A model generated the notes under the pieces. That model ran no database searches, was not told where the DNA came from, and saw nothing but the letters and a program-made list of their open reading frames with translations. This document shows positions 1-11,287 of a DNA stretch of 64,000 nucleotides, piece by piece (the stretch's first letter is position 1; each line of letters opens with the position of its first letter). The position numbers were made by a program, and so were the translations under genes. Source of the stretch: Favolaschia claudopus (Eukaryota > Basidiomycota > Agaricomycetes > Agaricales > Mycenaceae); the NCBI GenBank assembly GCA_037176885.1, contig JAWWNJ010000025.1, positions 1,178,001-1,242,000 on the forward strand, read 5' to 3'.

Positions 1-1622
1 CGTGGAGGAAGCTGCCGGAGCCGATGCATTCGTGTTTCCATTGAGAGTTGGTACATCCTTTGGCGAACCGATGCCATTTACCATCGGAGGTGTCCCGTTC
101 TGCAGTCGAGCGCGTTTGGTAGCTGGAGCACCAGCTTCCCGTTCCTCCTCATCCTTCTCCTCATCTTCCTCTAGCTCAACGCTTTTGGGATCCAGGCGTG
201 GGCTGCGACGGGGTGCGGGTTTGGAGGGCGGGGCTAAACTTGGCTGACTCACACTAGAACTGAAGTGTGCAGGTGGTCGCGAGCGCCTGCTCCCCTTGGG
301 AAGATTGGCCTCGATTATGGCTTGGGGAGGGACAACGGTTTCTTTTGCTTTCTTCTCCCGCTCCTCCTTCTCCTTCGCATCCTTTTCCTTCTGCAGATCC
401 TTCGCAGACGGGGCTCGTCCGTTTACACGTGTACGCTTACGAGTCGCGCCCTCTGGAGGGTGCGTGTTCGTCACCCGGGTGCTGACGGGGCTCGCACTTT
501 GGTATGGGTTGCGGACGTCCAAGCTGCGCTTCGGGGCTTCCGCCTCGGCGTCACGAATGAGAGCGGTAAGTAGCGTCGCTGCCTTGGTTGGCGTGCCCTG
601 TGCTGGGGACGAGTGGCCAGAAGAGATAGAGGACGCGGGCGATCCACCCCATGCTTGTCGTAAAGGCGAAGGATGGACGGGCATCGTCTTCTTCAGCAAG
701 GTGTTGGGAGTGACTGGTGTGATCGATTGACCGGCAACGGGAGATGAAGCTGGTGTGCTGCTGTGCGGAAAGGGTAAGCTTTGGGACGCGGCGACACGTG
801 TTGGAGAAGGTCCAGGAGCACTGGAGCGTGGCACAGGCGGAGGTGTGGCGGCAACGGGCGTCTCTAGCCGACGACGCTTTGGCGAAGCGTCCGAAGAAGG
901 CTTGGTAGGAGACTCTTGGAACACCATACGCGGAGACGTGGCTCGAGGAGATGCCCCGAAGGAGGGCGAAGCGTAGCGATTCTTGGTGGGACGGGCTGAG
1001 CCGGCCCCATTCCACCGCATAGGACCATTCGGATTCTTGGTCATTATCTTGCGCGGAGAGCCTGTCGTTCCATTGGTGGATGTAGACGCGCCAAGGTTGA
1101 AGATATCGTTTGCAGGTGAGTTGCCACGCGTAGGTGTTGACGGCACGCTCGACGAGAAACGGAATGGCTCAGGCTTCTCAGCTACTCAAGAAAATCAGAA
1201 CACGGGCAAGTCAGACAACAGGTGGCAAACCGACCTGGAGTGCTTTTGTTCAAGAGCGAAATGAGGCCTTCAGCCTCGAGTGGAGTAATAGTCTGGCCTC
1301 GACGATCTTCAAGGAAACTGACAACAGTCTGGATATTCTTGTCGGGTGAAGCCGACTCGGAAATGAGGAAATTTTGAGGTGGCGGGGATTCCATTCGGGG
1401 GACAGTAAGATTGTGGGCCATCTAGCACGCAATTTATACGAGGAATAAGCGCCAAAGCAGACCCAAGCGTACCTGACGTCCACGAAGCGAGAGAGACTCC
1501 GGTGGACTCTCGTCTTCGGTCATAGCGCTGCCGCTTTGATCCTCCTCCTCACCGTCATCGTCCTCAACATCGAGGGGGGAAGGAGAGGCGGAGCGAAGAC
1601 GCAGGGGATTGAAAAAACTCAA
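1..1622 (-). CDS. Nup60-like nuclear basket nucleoporin (3' part outside window)
   Basis: Reads leftwards from an ATG at 1622 and leaves the window. Inferred exons are 1622-1473, 1421-1235 and 1181 to the edge; all junction phases agree (0, then 1). The first 50 residues are acidic. Residues about 65-100 hold VSFLEDRRGQTITPLEAEG followed by LISLLNKS, which resembles the short helical element of yeast Nup60 (FFSKKGNEPLSEIEIEG, MSLLQKS) that contacts other nuclear basket proteins. The rest is low-complexity, rich in Ser, Pro and Thr, with several basic nuclear-localisation-like patches (SPKRRRLE, TRKRTRVNG, APATKRARLQ). Nup60-type proteins anchor Mlp filaments on the nuclear side of the pore. 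The assignment rests on the one helical motif plus composition; any nuclear scaffold protein with a similar helix is the alternative. FG repeats, if present, lie beyond the edge. Confidence 0.6.
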
Positions 1623-1863
1623 TAGACCAGACGCGATCGACCACGGCTACAAAATACTTGAATCAACACGCGGAAAACGCGACGAACGAGGGCAACGCAC
1701 GGATTTCTTTGCGGGGGCCTGTCTGGGACGCGCATAAGGGAGCGAGGCGGCGGAACGAGCAGCAGAACGTTGCGGCCGGCGAATGGCGCTCATGATGGTG
1801 GCAGAGAAGAAAGCAAGTACAAGCAGTCACAAGTCACAGATACTGTCACACCCGCTTTGCACA

Positions 1864-2614
1864 ATGGCGCCAACGCCATACCCGCTCATTGACTCCGACC
1901 CCCATGCTTCCCGGGTAATGCGCTACATGAGGCCCGGCGACTATGCGACCTGGGCTGGCTATACTGCTGGAGCTCCCGCCGCGTTATGGGCTTGGGGTAG
2001 GTCGTATATCGACCCCATGAATTGTCGAATCAAAACTCTGTTGTACAGAACGAATTGACCGTACAGGATTCCGCATGCGACCCGTATACTACGTCGGCGC
2101 ATGGCTTGGATTCTCCGCAGGTTTCCTCATCGCGTATTCGCGATCTAGCAGTCCGTTTCAATGCCTCTATGAAATACGCACATGCTCACACACAAATGTC
2201 GCGCTTTAGTGCGGTTTTGGGGGTGGACGGAGAATGCACGGGAAGAGGCACGCGATCTGGAAGAATTGTCCCAGCGCGCGCGCGAAGGCAAGCCGCTCTA
2301 CGGCGAGTCCGACCAGCCGATGTGGGTACAGGGTGCCGCACATCGCAACTCCCAGTATTCTCAGCTCAAATTCTGTGCGTCTCCGCCACTCAAACCGGTT
2401 ACCCGTGCTTGACCATTTTCTCGTAGCGCTTTTCCCCATGCTCAATCTCGTCCACCACCCGTACCATGGCACCAATCCCGCCAAATATGGAGTCCAGGCG
2501 GAGCCTGATGTTCTCCAGAACGAGGAGGGGCTACAACCGGGCGAGATACTGCAGCGCAGACTGGACCTCAAGAACGCTTTCAAGCAAGATGCTGAGAAAC
2601 CGAAGGATGCCTAG
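1864..2614 (+). CDS. NADH:ubiquinone oxidoreductase (complex I) 21 kDa accessory subunit, fungal type
   Basis: Four exons: 1864-1996, 2049-2150, 2210-2374 and 2427-2614. Phases close at every junction and the frame ends in TAG. The N-terminus carries the fungal 21 kDa signature (YPLIDSDPHASRVMRYMRP), then a first membrane helix with WAWERID at the first splice, and a second hydrophobic helix (VYYVGAWLGFSAGFLIAY). The C-terminal half has the second family signature, RFWGWTENAREE, then GKPLYGESDQPMWVQGAAHR and HHPYHG. Together these correspond to the two Pfam domains of this subunit. It is a nucleus-encoded accessory protein of complex I in the mitochondrial inner membrane. Length (about 195 residues) is normal. 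The third exon's donor is GTGCGT and the second intron's is the weaker GTCCGT, but the encoded SSMRFWGW matches the family across that splice. Identification is secure. Confidence 0.93.
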
Positions 2615-2942
2615 AGACACCGAAATTGAAAGCTTAAACTTGACAAAACATAACTTCGTTTCCTCTGCGGTGTGCCGCATTGTGCGCAGCGGAATTTGAC
2701 ATCGCTTTCCATGGGCGCAAGAAGGCTCTTTTTCCTACCAAACCAATGAGTGCGATGCTTTTACGTCCTCGACCTACAACCTCCAAGCTATTGCTTCTGA
2801 CCCACTTATATCCTAAAATTTGAGGTCGTTATCCTGGTGTCAACTAGTCGAACGTCTGAAGTTCAGAATTTAAATTGAGTTCATGTTCAAGACAAGTTGC
2901 GTGTGCACTTGTTTACATGGCTTAGTCACGGATTTGTTAAGG
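2615..2942. other. Intergenic, no gene seen
   Basis: The 3' flank of the complex I gene up to the MITE target duplication. It is AT-richer than the coding DNA. Short open frames here have no recognisable similarity and no sensible splice partners. Nothing further seen. Confidence 0.6.
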
Positions 2943-3285
2943 GGTCCCGTCAAGAGGTGTCAGATCTGGGGATCTGACCCACCCATCAACTCACGTGCAT
3001 CAAGAGGGGGGGCAAAATATTATTATTTGTTTGGTGGTTGATGTTAATGTGAATCTGCACGAATAAATCGATGCCAAGCAGAATAAAGCCGCAGGGTCAA
3101 GGAATACGACTATCCGGAGGGCTTAGGTTACTCAATGTGTTTTCAACATACCGCACGGACAGGATTTTCTTTGTCCAGCTCAGCTGCCAACCAAATATAA
3201 ATATTTGGCCCCTCCTCAAGCGATGTCAAACACGTGAGTTGATGGGTGGGTCAGATCCCCAGATCTGACACCTCTTGGGTCCCGT
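2943..3285. mobile_element. hAT-type MITE, 327 bp (2951-3277) with 8-bp target duplication
   Basis: Terminal inverted repeats of 47 bp lie at 2951-2997 and 3231-3277 and are identical by eye. They are flanked on both sides by the 8-bp direct repeat GGTCCCGT (2943-2950 and 3278-3285). An 8-bp duplication is the hallmark of hAT superfamily insertion. The ends begin CAAGAGG, and each repeat finishes at a CACGTG hexamer (2992-2997 and 3231-3236). The 327-bp element has no transposase frame, so it is a non-autonomous miniature element. The open frame at 3071-3268 inside it is not considered a gene. Identical ends and an intact duplication suggest a young insertion. The termini are related to those of the element at 15.1-15.6 kb. 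Confidence 0.92.
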
Positions 3286-4453
3286 GGAGAAGCGACAAGA
3301 TCACTGGCGGAGTCTGAAATTCACTCCATTTGGAAAGTCATCCAAATTGGGAAACTCTGCTAAATCAGGCAACTGCTCCTACTTTCGATACCTCTGAGCA
3401 TCCTTGTAAAGACTTTATATACGTTTGAACGACTGTCTTCAAAAAAGTTTATAAAGTCTTGTTTACGAGACTATACATGGCTGTCTTCCCGGCGAAATTA
3501 CCGCTTTTGCTATTTGACCGTTCGACGTTCGAGCGTACCGCGTCATCACGCGCCAACACGCGCCTATCTGTACCTTCAACGGTGGAGAGTAAGCACACCC
3601 AAGGACCTTCCATAAGGGGAAGAAGGTGATGGGTTCTTTATTCGGGTCGGCGCGGGCGGCGAGCATAACCCGACCATCTCCGAGGCTCTAAGTCCTTGAT
3701 GCTTTGATATCCGCACTTGATCCACAGACGCGACGCCGCCGTAAGCAAGTCGCGTCGACGCGCGAGAATAAAAGACAAGGGTAAAGACGCGTTCAGACGC
3801 GTTGGCCATCGCTCAAACGCCTCGAAATTGTCAGAGATCAGGTGCCGAGGCCCGAGAGTGGCTCTGAGAAATTGTAAACTTAAAGAGACAATTTTCATCT
3901 GAGGGGAGAGTAGGAGAGTAAAGAATATCAATATAGCGCCTAAGTTGGGGATATTCGTGGCCCCAAAAAACAGTAAATCGAGCTTGAATCCCATTGTTGA
4001 GCTCAGTATCAGTTGGCGCACCACTATGTACATATCTACGCCGTATGCCAAAAATACAAGGGAAAAAAAAGAAAACCATAGCACAATCCACCGCAAGGAG
4101 AAGGAACCGAACTCAAGACGTCCAGAAGGGACGTTTCGTAGTAAGGTGAGCATACAACCGGTACACCAACGAACCGATGAAAGATAAGCTAAATTTGTAG
4201 TCATAACGCGAAGACAGGGTTGTCCGGACACCAGGACACCGGAATTCGCTAGGTTTTGCGAACATAGAGCTCATGGTATGCTCCCAGACGCGTCGGAGGG
4301 CAGCCAGGAAGGCATAAGCAAGCCATAATGAGCAGCAGGACGTGCAAGGGACGGGAGATCAAGCGATCAAGCGGGACCTTCCCAAAAAGGAAGGTCCTTG
4401 GGTGGGCTTCAATTCCACCTTCAACATCACCATAGTTCTTCTCTGCGCTGGCC
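3286..4453. other. Intergenic; contains a doubtful minus-strand hydrophobic frame
   Basis: No recognisable gene. A 197-codon minus-strand open frame (4231-3638) encodes two or three strongly hydrophobic stretches (for example WIVLWFSFFSLVFLAYGV and LGAILIFFTLLLS). A further minus-strand frame starts with ATG at 4455, overlapping by two bases the ATG of the plus-strand gene at 4454. They could be parts of one small multi-pass membrane protein, but I found no convincing splice model, and the start would collide with a better supported gene. I regard it as probably non-coding. Confidence 0.35.
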
Positions 4454-5207
4454 ATGCTCAGAGTCCTCTTGAGTCTACGCACTCTTTCTAAACCCAGTTC
4501 CTTGCGGTCCCTGGGCTCAGTTTGCCAACGTCGGCCCATACACACGCCGCTCTCATATACATTGGCTTCAAGTTGGAGCGGAATAACACCATGCTTCCGC
4601 GCCAATGTCTCGCGCTCTAGACCGACAAGTTCGTCTCGCCCCATCCGCCAATCCATATCTATGCACCGGTAACCCATTCTCAGTGTTCATATCGCGCCGC
4701 GGGATGGCCAAAGCGACCCCGCCCCGCTTGGCTGAACCATCGCACATCGACCCAAATACAATACAAGCTTATATAGACAACAGCACCCTCGAATCCCTCA
4801 CCATAGTCCGCCTACTCGACTCCAAACAATATCCCGCCGTCGATTTCTCCAACTACCGCCAATCCCTAGACTACTTCTTCTTCCTCATGCTCTCCTTCCC
4901 GCACACAAGGGATAACGAGTTCACGTACAAATGCCTGGCGTCGCCGAAAGAGTTACTAAGAGGGGACGAAGACAAAATCAAACAGCTCGTGGACATTGTA
5001 CCCCGCATTTCACGGACAGCATCTGCGAGAATTCACAAAATCCTGGAAGCGTACAAGGATTCGGTGTGGGACACCGACTGCGACAAAAGTCGAGAGGTGA
5101 CTGCGGCTATATTCAATATCGTGTTGTTGAATACGATGGACCTGCTTCGAATCGTGGATGCGGCGCTGGGCGAAATGCTGGACCCTTTAAAAGACTTAAA
5201 AGACTGA
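4454..5207 (+). CDS. Unknown mitochondrial-type protein, paralog A
   Basis: Two exons, 4454-4628 and 4684-5207, joined in phase 1 (about 232 residues). The first 40 residues form a classic mitochondrial presequence: Arg/Ser/Leu-rich, no acids, with QRRPIHT as a likely processing site. The mature part has no domain I recognise. It contains TLESLTIVRLLDSKQYPAVD, a KILEAYKDSVWDTDCD block and ends in repeated DPLKDLKD. The gene at 9670-10426 is a paralog: it has the same presequence style, an identical first-exon length (175 nt), the same intron position and phase, and the shared pattern TLxSLTxxRxxDSxQYxxVDFSxY then AxKDxxWDTDxDxSR. Conservation of exon structure argues that both are real genes. 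The donor GTTCGT is not canonical. Function unknown; matrix or inner-membrane location is inferred from the presequence only. Confidence 0.72.
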
Positions 5208-5575
5208 AACGCCTGCCGCCTGGAGAGAAGTGAGGGCTGTGACAGTAGGTGATTGGTATTATTACATGTTCTCAGTCTTGAGGCATTAACAGTCGCGTTC
5301 CATACGAAACCATCGTCCTCTGTGCACACTGTGCCTGCTTCAAGTTGCTGATTCAGACGCTGCCAACTTGAGACGTCTATGGGAACAGAGAAGCGGTTCG
5401 GTTCGTTACCAGCCGCTTCGGAGCATAACAAGTCAAAGGAAGCTTGCCAAAATACCTACGGTCAGAGTTTTCTACATGTTGTTCGACTCGGTACCGAAAA
5501 AAATACATCGGGTCTGTAATTATAATACAACTGCAAAGTGTCGATACAACAGGCACCCTGTGAACTTAGATCTCC
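5208..5575. other. Convergent intergenic region
   Basis: A 368-bp spacer between the 3' ends of paralog A (+) and SIN3 (-). It presumably holds both 3' untranslated regions and polyadenylation signals. No coding signal seen. Confidence 0.6.
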
Positions 5576-8500
5576 TCAAGCAAACCGCTCCGCCAAACAT
5601 GTTTTCCGACGCTCAGCCGCGGCACGCACCCTCGAATCCCAGCTACTCGTCCGCCCTCGTGGCCACCATACAAAATCCTCCGTCCCTGCCTCATACACCA
5701 ATTTGTACGCCGGCCGTTGAATCCGCACGGACATCGTACCGTCCACCACCACCGCGCCGACGTCGCCTGAGCGCCTCGTCCTGGAAGTAATTCAATGAAT
5801 ATGCGCTCAGCTTCCATCAAGCGAAATCGCCTACCTCTTGAGGAACGTCGCCAGACCGAAGCGCTCCCCATCTTCATCCACAGGCAAAGGTGGAACCCAT
5901 TCAGTCGGAAGTCGCATAGCATACGTCGTAACATATTGTTTCCACCGGTCGCCCCCGTCAATGCTGGGATCTTCCGTGCTCATTAAGAACACTCGCATCG
6001 AGCGCGTATCACGAGTCTTCATTGAATGAAAAATCAGAACACCTTTCCTCAGTCAAAGAAGGAGAAAGGGACGCGTACCCATTCAAGTCGATAGAGATGG
6101 TCGTCCTGCCCGACATGCCGCTCAGCCTCCCGTCGATACCGCACAATATCTGCATCGCTCAAGCCCGGGGTGTCTGCTGCCGCATGAGCGCTTTGCAACA
6201 GCGTCCACAACTCCTGGCATTTATTGTCCCCCACAATCGTCTGCACCTGCTTGATCAAAGCCATAATAAGCTTATCCATTGTGAACAGATGATACGCCTA
6301 AGATCCACACTCAATCAGTCGAGCGAATCGCACGGACCGCAGTCAACGCACCTTGGCTCCAAAGAACCACCGCATATGCTCCTCGAACGTCGCCTGGTCG
6401 AGGTCATTGTCGAACACTTTCTCGCACGCATCGAGAAGATACATGTACACGACATTCGGCGGCGCCCCGTTTGCCGCCTCCTTCGCCCCGAGCGGTTGAA
6501 TTGTCTGGGCGAGCACAACGGGTGGACCATTTGGGTCATCCAGCCCTAGTTCGGAGGCTACAGGGTTCACGAGCAATGACGCGTGCTTCTCCTCAGCAAG
6601 CCGCGCTCCGATGGCCTTGCACATCGACAGCCGAGAATACAGGAGCTAGAACGGAAAAAAGGTAAGGATAAGTAAGCAGCCAGAACAAAATTTGAAAGAG
6701 AATGCAGTAGCCGAACCTGAAGCAGTCGCAACAGTGTATAAAACGTCGTATTCGCGAAAAACGGCCGTCTCGCATTCGAACTATACCCATTCACACCCTC
6801 CGCCCCAGCAATATGGGTCGTCTCCTTCACCCAAACATCAGCATAATCGAACACAGAAGGCGACTGCGCCCTCGACGACGCAGCCCCCAACTCGCTCTTC
6901 TCCTGCGCCGTCCGTAACAGCTTCTTCCTCAAATCCCCCGCAGCCACCCCAACCCCATTCGATGCAGAATGCACGCTCCCATTCGATCGCCTCCCGCTCC
7001 TCGATGCGTGATCCGGCGCATTATGCTCCTCGTCCAGTATACCCTCCAGCGGCCCACACGCCGCATTGAACTCCGCAATTGGATACATGCACAACACCGG
7101 CACAAACTTCCGCAGGAACCCTTCGACGCTCCTCCGTTCCGGCGCACTATACTGCCCCGGCGAATGATCCAAAAACGAATACACCATCTTCAGTGAGTCG
7201 TGCAGCACCGACGTCTCTGCGAAGCTATAATCCAGCTGCGCCTCGGCGGCACTATGCCAGCTCGGCGTCTCTTGTGCAGCTTTGATAGCCTCGATATCCG
7301 CCACAAAATGCTTCGCGGTAATGTTCTTCTTGTCGTTCTGCTTGAAACTGATGCCTTGGTGATCAAGACTCTTGTAAAAGTTCTTGGAATCCACCTCCCG
7401 CCACGTCCTCGCCCATTCGCGCTGGGCCCGCCGCCAATCCTCGTCCTTCTGTTTCAACCTCGTCAGCACAACAGGTACCGCAACGACAGGCGCATCCTGC
7501 AACGCCTGTATAATCTCCATCCCGCCATCCCGGCCATAGATCTTCTTCAGTATCCGATGATATATGCACTTGCCAGAGCCGCCGAAATCAGGCTTCAGTT
7601 TGAAAGTGGCACGTTCCTCTGAGGTCATCTCCTCGATCCGCAAGGCAAGGGGCTCGAAGTGCGCGATGGTACGTGTGAGCGCGGCAATCTGGACATGATA
7701 TTCGTGTCGCTCTTCCTCGCTCTTATGCAGTGCATCCTCGAACGAATTCTTCTTGTGCGACACGAAGCCGGCGTCCTCTGACGCCCACGTCGGATGCGAG
7801 ACCCACCCGTCGTTCAGCACAGACCGACAGAGCTCGTCACGCCCGGAACACGCAAGGCGGCTTTCCTGGAATTAAAATTAACGAGCTGCTTTCAGAAAAT
7901 ACACCGTAACAACTCACACTCTCCGGCAATCTCCGATAACTTGGTCCCTCCCCATCATCCGCAGGCAGCGCAGACAAAGCCTCAGGCGGTCCCGTTCTGA
8001 TACTCCCCGGCGGACCCTTCTCTGCATCATTCAAGGTTTCATCCCACCCCACCAACTCCTTGAACTCAGTCATCAACTCCCCATCCCCGAGAAACGCATC
8101 CCGCGTATGCTCAATCAACGTCTTCATATCAATGACCTCCTTCGAGAAGAGACTAAGGAGCTTCAAGAAGTCCTCATACATTTGCCGGTTCTCGAGTGCC
8201 TTTTTCGCGCGGTCGAAGAAGAGGAGTTTGTCTGCGGACGTGCCCAACATGAGTCCGGGCGGCGGCGGTGCGATGGGTTGATGGAAGGGCGGGGGCGGCA
8301 TCTGGTTCGATGAAGGCGGCGGGGGCGAGTGCCCAACGTAGCCGGAGAATGAGGATGGCGAGTCGTGGTGGTGTTTTTGCTTTTTTGCGGGCTGCAACAC
8401 TCGATTATTAACACTTGTATGAAACCGAAGGAAACACAAACCCGGGCAGAGGGCTTCGTTGGTGGAACCGGCGTCGGGTCCTTTTCTATAACTCGCTTCT

Positions 8501-9588
8501 TGCGCTTGGGTTGTTGCGCTGGTTTTTTGGCAGGTTTTTCGAGTGCGGCATCAGGCGGTGGCCAACCGCCCTGAGCCAACGAAGGCCCCGAAAACATGGC
8601 ACCACCCATCTCGGGAAGAAATGCCTTGAATTCCGCCATGAGGTCTGGCGCATCTTTGAACAGGTGCTGGACCTGCACATAGACTTGAGACTGAGGGTAT
8701 CCATTAGCGCTAAATCAAATGATACAACAATGAAACAGACGTCTTGCAAATGTTTTTGTTCTTTTTGGTACGTCTGCAGGATATCCAGAAACTGTTTGTA
8801 CGTGTTCGGGTCGTCCGCATACCGCTGTTTAATCTTGTTCAGATACTGGATCGCGTGGTTGAACTCGTGCCCTTGCTGTTTCTCGACAGCATTGCGGTTG
8901 CCGAGGCCACCGAGGAAGGACGCCGCGGCGGTCGTTTGTGGGTGATTTTGGAAGGGCGGTGGTGGCGGCGGTTCGAAGGGAGGCTGGGGATGGGGGACGT
9001 GGTACAACGGGGTCATTGAACGCGAGGCGGGACCGCTAGCGAGTGGAGGAAGGAGGGGAGCTGGGCCACCCATGCCCGCAAAAGGCATAGGATGGGCAAT
9101 GTTAGGGCCAATGCCGGGAATGTCGCGTGCGATGCGGGGGAAGTGGCTGTAAGCATTTTGCGTCGTTTGGGTAGTGGTACCCGATGGCGTCGTAACGGTG
9201 ATGGTGTGGGGCTCTGCGGGATTCTTGGAGACGTCTATTCGATAGCCCATAGGCAGAAATGTGTTGAAGCCTTGAATCAGAACGCGATTTCCGTGGAACA
9301 GAGTTGAAACCCGTTCAATAACACCAGGAGTATCAATACTGAGTGTCCTAGTGAGTAGAGAGTGTGGTAGATAGACTGCAACGCGCACACTTGACTCTTG
9401 AAGTCTTTCATAATGTCGAGAAATCTATTGTAGACCTCTGGCTGATTTTGAAACTGATTCTTGACCGCATCGAGATAGCTGAGCGCATCGGTAACATTGA
9501 GTGGGCGATTTGACTCTGGAGACTTGCTGGTGGGCGCCGGAGTGTTGGGCTTAGCGTCCACCAGCACGTCGATTGGCAAGGCAGTCAT
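5576..9588 (-). CDS. SIN3: Sin3 transcriptional co-repressor (paired amphipathic helix protein)
   Basis: Nine exons on the minus strand: 9588-9389, 9338-8741, 8690-8442, 8391-7918, 7865-6717, 6645-6352, 6297-6079, 6016-5835 and 5780-5576. All phases agree and give about 1,189 residues. PAH1 spans about residues 31-98 (DALSYLDAVKNQF, then IDTPGVIERVSTLF across the first splice, then FNTFLPMGY). PAH2 is about 222-292 (FNHAIQYLNKIKQRY ... VQHLFKDAPDLMAEFKAFLP). PAH3 is about 405-455. The histone deacetylase interaction region begins near 505 (SYRRLPES, CSGRDELCRSVLNDGWVSHP). The Sin3 C-terminal region reaches the end. PAH domains dock repressors, while the following region binds Rpd3-type deacetylase, forming a nuclear scaffold for gene silencing. 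The start is the first in-frame ATG, so the N-terminus before PAH1 is only 30 residues, short for the family; an extra upstream exon cannot be excluded. Confidence 0.95.
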
Positions 9589-9669
9589 AGTCCAAGAGTG
9601 GCAAGCAGCTTCGGCCGACACCGAATTCTGCTCGGCCGAATCGCCGCACTTTAGACTTAGCCACTCGCC
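9589..9669. promoter_or_regulatory. Bidirectional promoter region between SIN3 and paralog B
   Basis: Only 81 bp separate the two start codons, which point away from each other. Both 5' leaders and core promoters must fit here or overlap the neighbouring coding sequence. No TATA-like motif is obvious. Confidence 0.5.
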
Positions 9670-10426
9670 ATGTTCAGAGTTGTCTTCCCTAGTCTGCGTT
9701 CTGGTGGCTCTGGCTTGTTGCGGTCGTTAGGCCCGACTTTTCAACGCCGGTCTTTACACTCTTCGCGACCGCCGTATTGGAGCAGAACACTATGGTCCCG
9801 CGCCGATGGTTCACCGCGTTCCAAACTTCGCGGTGCAATGACATGTCCGTCTCGCCTTTCGTTCACAACCCACCTGCACTGTTAATGCTTTCTTAGTGTT
9901 CATATTGATTGGGATGGCCAACGTAGCCGTGTCTTGGTCGACTCATGAGAAACACTTGCCATTTCTCTATGAAAATACCACCCTAACCTCGCTTACCAAC
10001 ATTCGACGCATCGATTCTGAACAGTATTCCAGTGTCGACTTCTCCAGTTATCTCTCATCCTCAGACTACTACTCTCTCCTCACACAATGCTATCCAGCCA
10101 CAAAATTTGACTCGTTTCGTCCACTTCTCACGTTCCTGGAAGAAGCAAACAAAATGAATGCGGCGCACTCTATCATGCGTACTGCAGCTGAACAAGTGCA
10201 CGATATCTTGAAGGCACATAAGGATCACATCTGGGATACTGATACTGACGAAAGCCGAAAGCTGTCTGGAGAAATCATGCTGGTGCTGATGGAGGCTGAG
10301 TATGAGCTCATGAAGATCTTGGGCGCTATAGTAGACGACATCAAGGCGACCATACTTCGTCTTCATTTGGAGAATATGAGGACAAATGCCGCGGATAAAG
10401 GAGAGGACCCGAAGATGGTGGGCTAG
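9670..10426 (+). CDS. Unknown mitochondrial-type protein, paralog B
   Basis: Two exons, 9670-9844 and 9897-10426, phase 1 junction, about 234 residues. The N-terminus (MFRVVFPSLRSGGSGLLRSL, then FQRRSLHSS) is a typical cleavable mitochondrial presequence with an RRxLHSS-like processing site. The mature part contains TLTSLTNIRRIDSEQYSSVD and ILKAHKDHIWDTDTDESRKL and is predicted to be mostly helical. It shares with paralog A the presequence style, an exon 1 of exactly 175 nt, an intron of about 50 nt in the same place (donor GTCCGT, beginning GTCCGTCTCGCC against GTTCGTCTCGCC), and the same order of conserved blocks, although overall identity is modest. The pair flanks SIN3 on the same strand. 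I do not recognise the family. A shared function in mitochondria is inference. Confidence 0.72.
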
Positions 10427-11287
10427 TCGGAAAGTAGGTCGATTCGCTACCACGTCCGTTCTTCTCAAGTTGAAGGCGTTTGCAGACCGGGGCAAGTTCG
10501 AAAAAAGCGCAACAGGCGCAGAACGCAATAACCCCTTCTCAATCATGTTGCTACAATGAAAACACAACGAGAGACGCATACGCAGTATGCTGACACGAGC
10601 CTCGGCTGGGGATAGCCCAGCGCTCTTCGTCCACGGCCGGAAGTCCAGTAAATGTTGGACGTCGCTGGACGATGGACGATCAAAGTCGGGCAGCGAGTTG
10701 CAAAAACACTACTTATTCTGTCCAGCGGGAACGACAGAATTTGCAGGCGCAGGTGTGTCTACATCATAAATGCGTCCATACTGTTGCCATACGGCAGTGT
10801 ATCACTATATGAGTACCCTACCTCAGCAGTCAAGTACCGTTTTGCAACGACGGCTTCATTACACCTGGTCATACGTACATATTTTGAACAGTGGCTCAAG
10901 CGCAAGTCCTCGGGTTCGATGGCGATGATCATGAAGAAGGTTTTTCTTTGTGCAAGGCGAAGGTCTTGTAGTGAACACAGCCCTCGCCTGGACGCTCGGC
11001 GTACGTGAGTTACCAGTGTATCCCCGTTGGATCCACCTTGTTGTTCTTTGAGAGCACATGCGATTCATTCTTGCGGAGCAAGAGCAGCTCCGGAAGCAAA
11101 AAAAAAAAAGCGGAATCTCGTAGTAAAGTCGACGAGACGAAGCTAGCTGGTCGACTTCTGGTCGACTGAGAGCTGGAAACGCAAAGCTTGAAGAGGTTAC
11201 TTCTCATTTCCCCAAAAAGGACGAAGGACAATGCGCGTGACACTATGTGACATGCGTGACACTCAACCTTATTGTCCTCTTCTGAGC
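10427..11287. other. Intergenic, no supported gene
   Basis: The 3' flank of paralog B and distal upstream DNA of PRM1. An open frame at 10652-11008 (+) and another at 11432-11010 (-) have irregular composition, no recognisable motif and no splice partners. An A-run of 13 lies near 11098. I see nothing that I would annotate as a gene. Confidence 0.5.

Noticed and set aside
3071..3268. Open frame inside the first MITE
   Set aside because: It crosses the inverted repeat of a non-autonomous element and shows no transposase similarity.
4249..4455. Minus-strand ATG frame with a hydrophobic stretch overlapping the start of paralog A
   Set aside because: Its start overlaps the ATG of paralog A, which is supported by a paralog with the same exon structure. 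No good splice continuation was found.
10652..11008. 118-codon frame considered as a third copy of the mitochondrial-type paralogs
   Set aside because: No presequence, no shared blocks (QYxxVDFS, WDTD) and no 175-nt exon.
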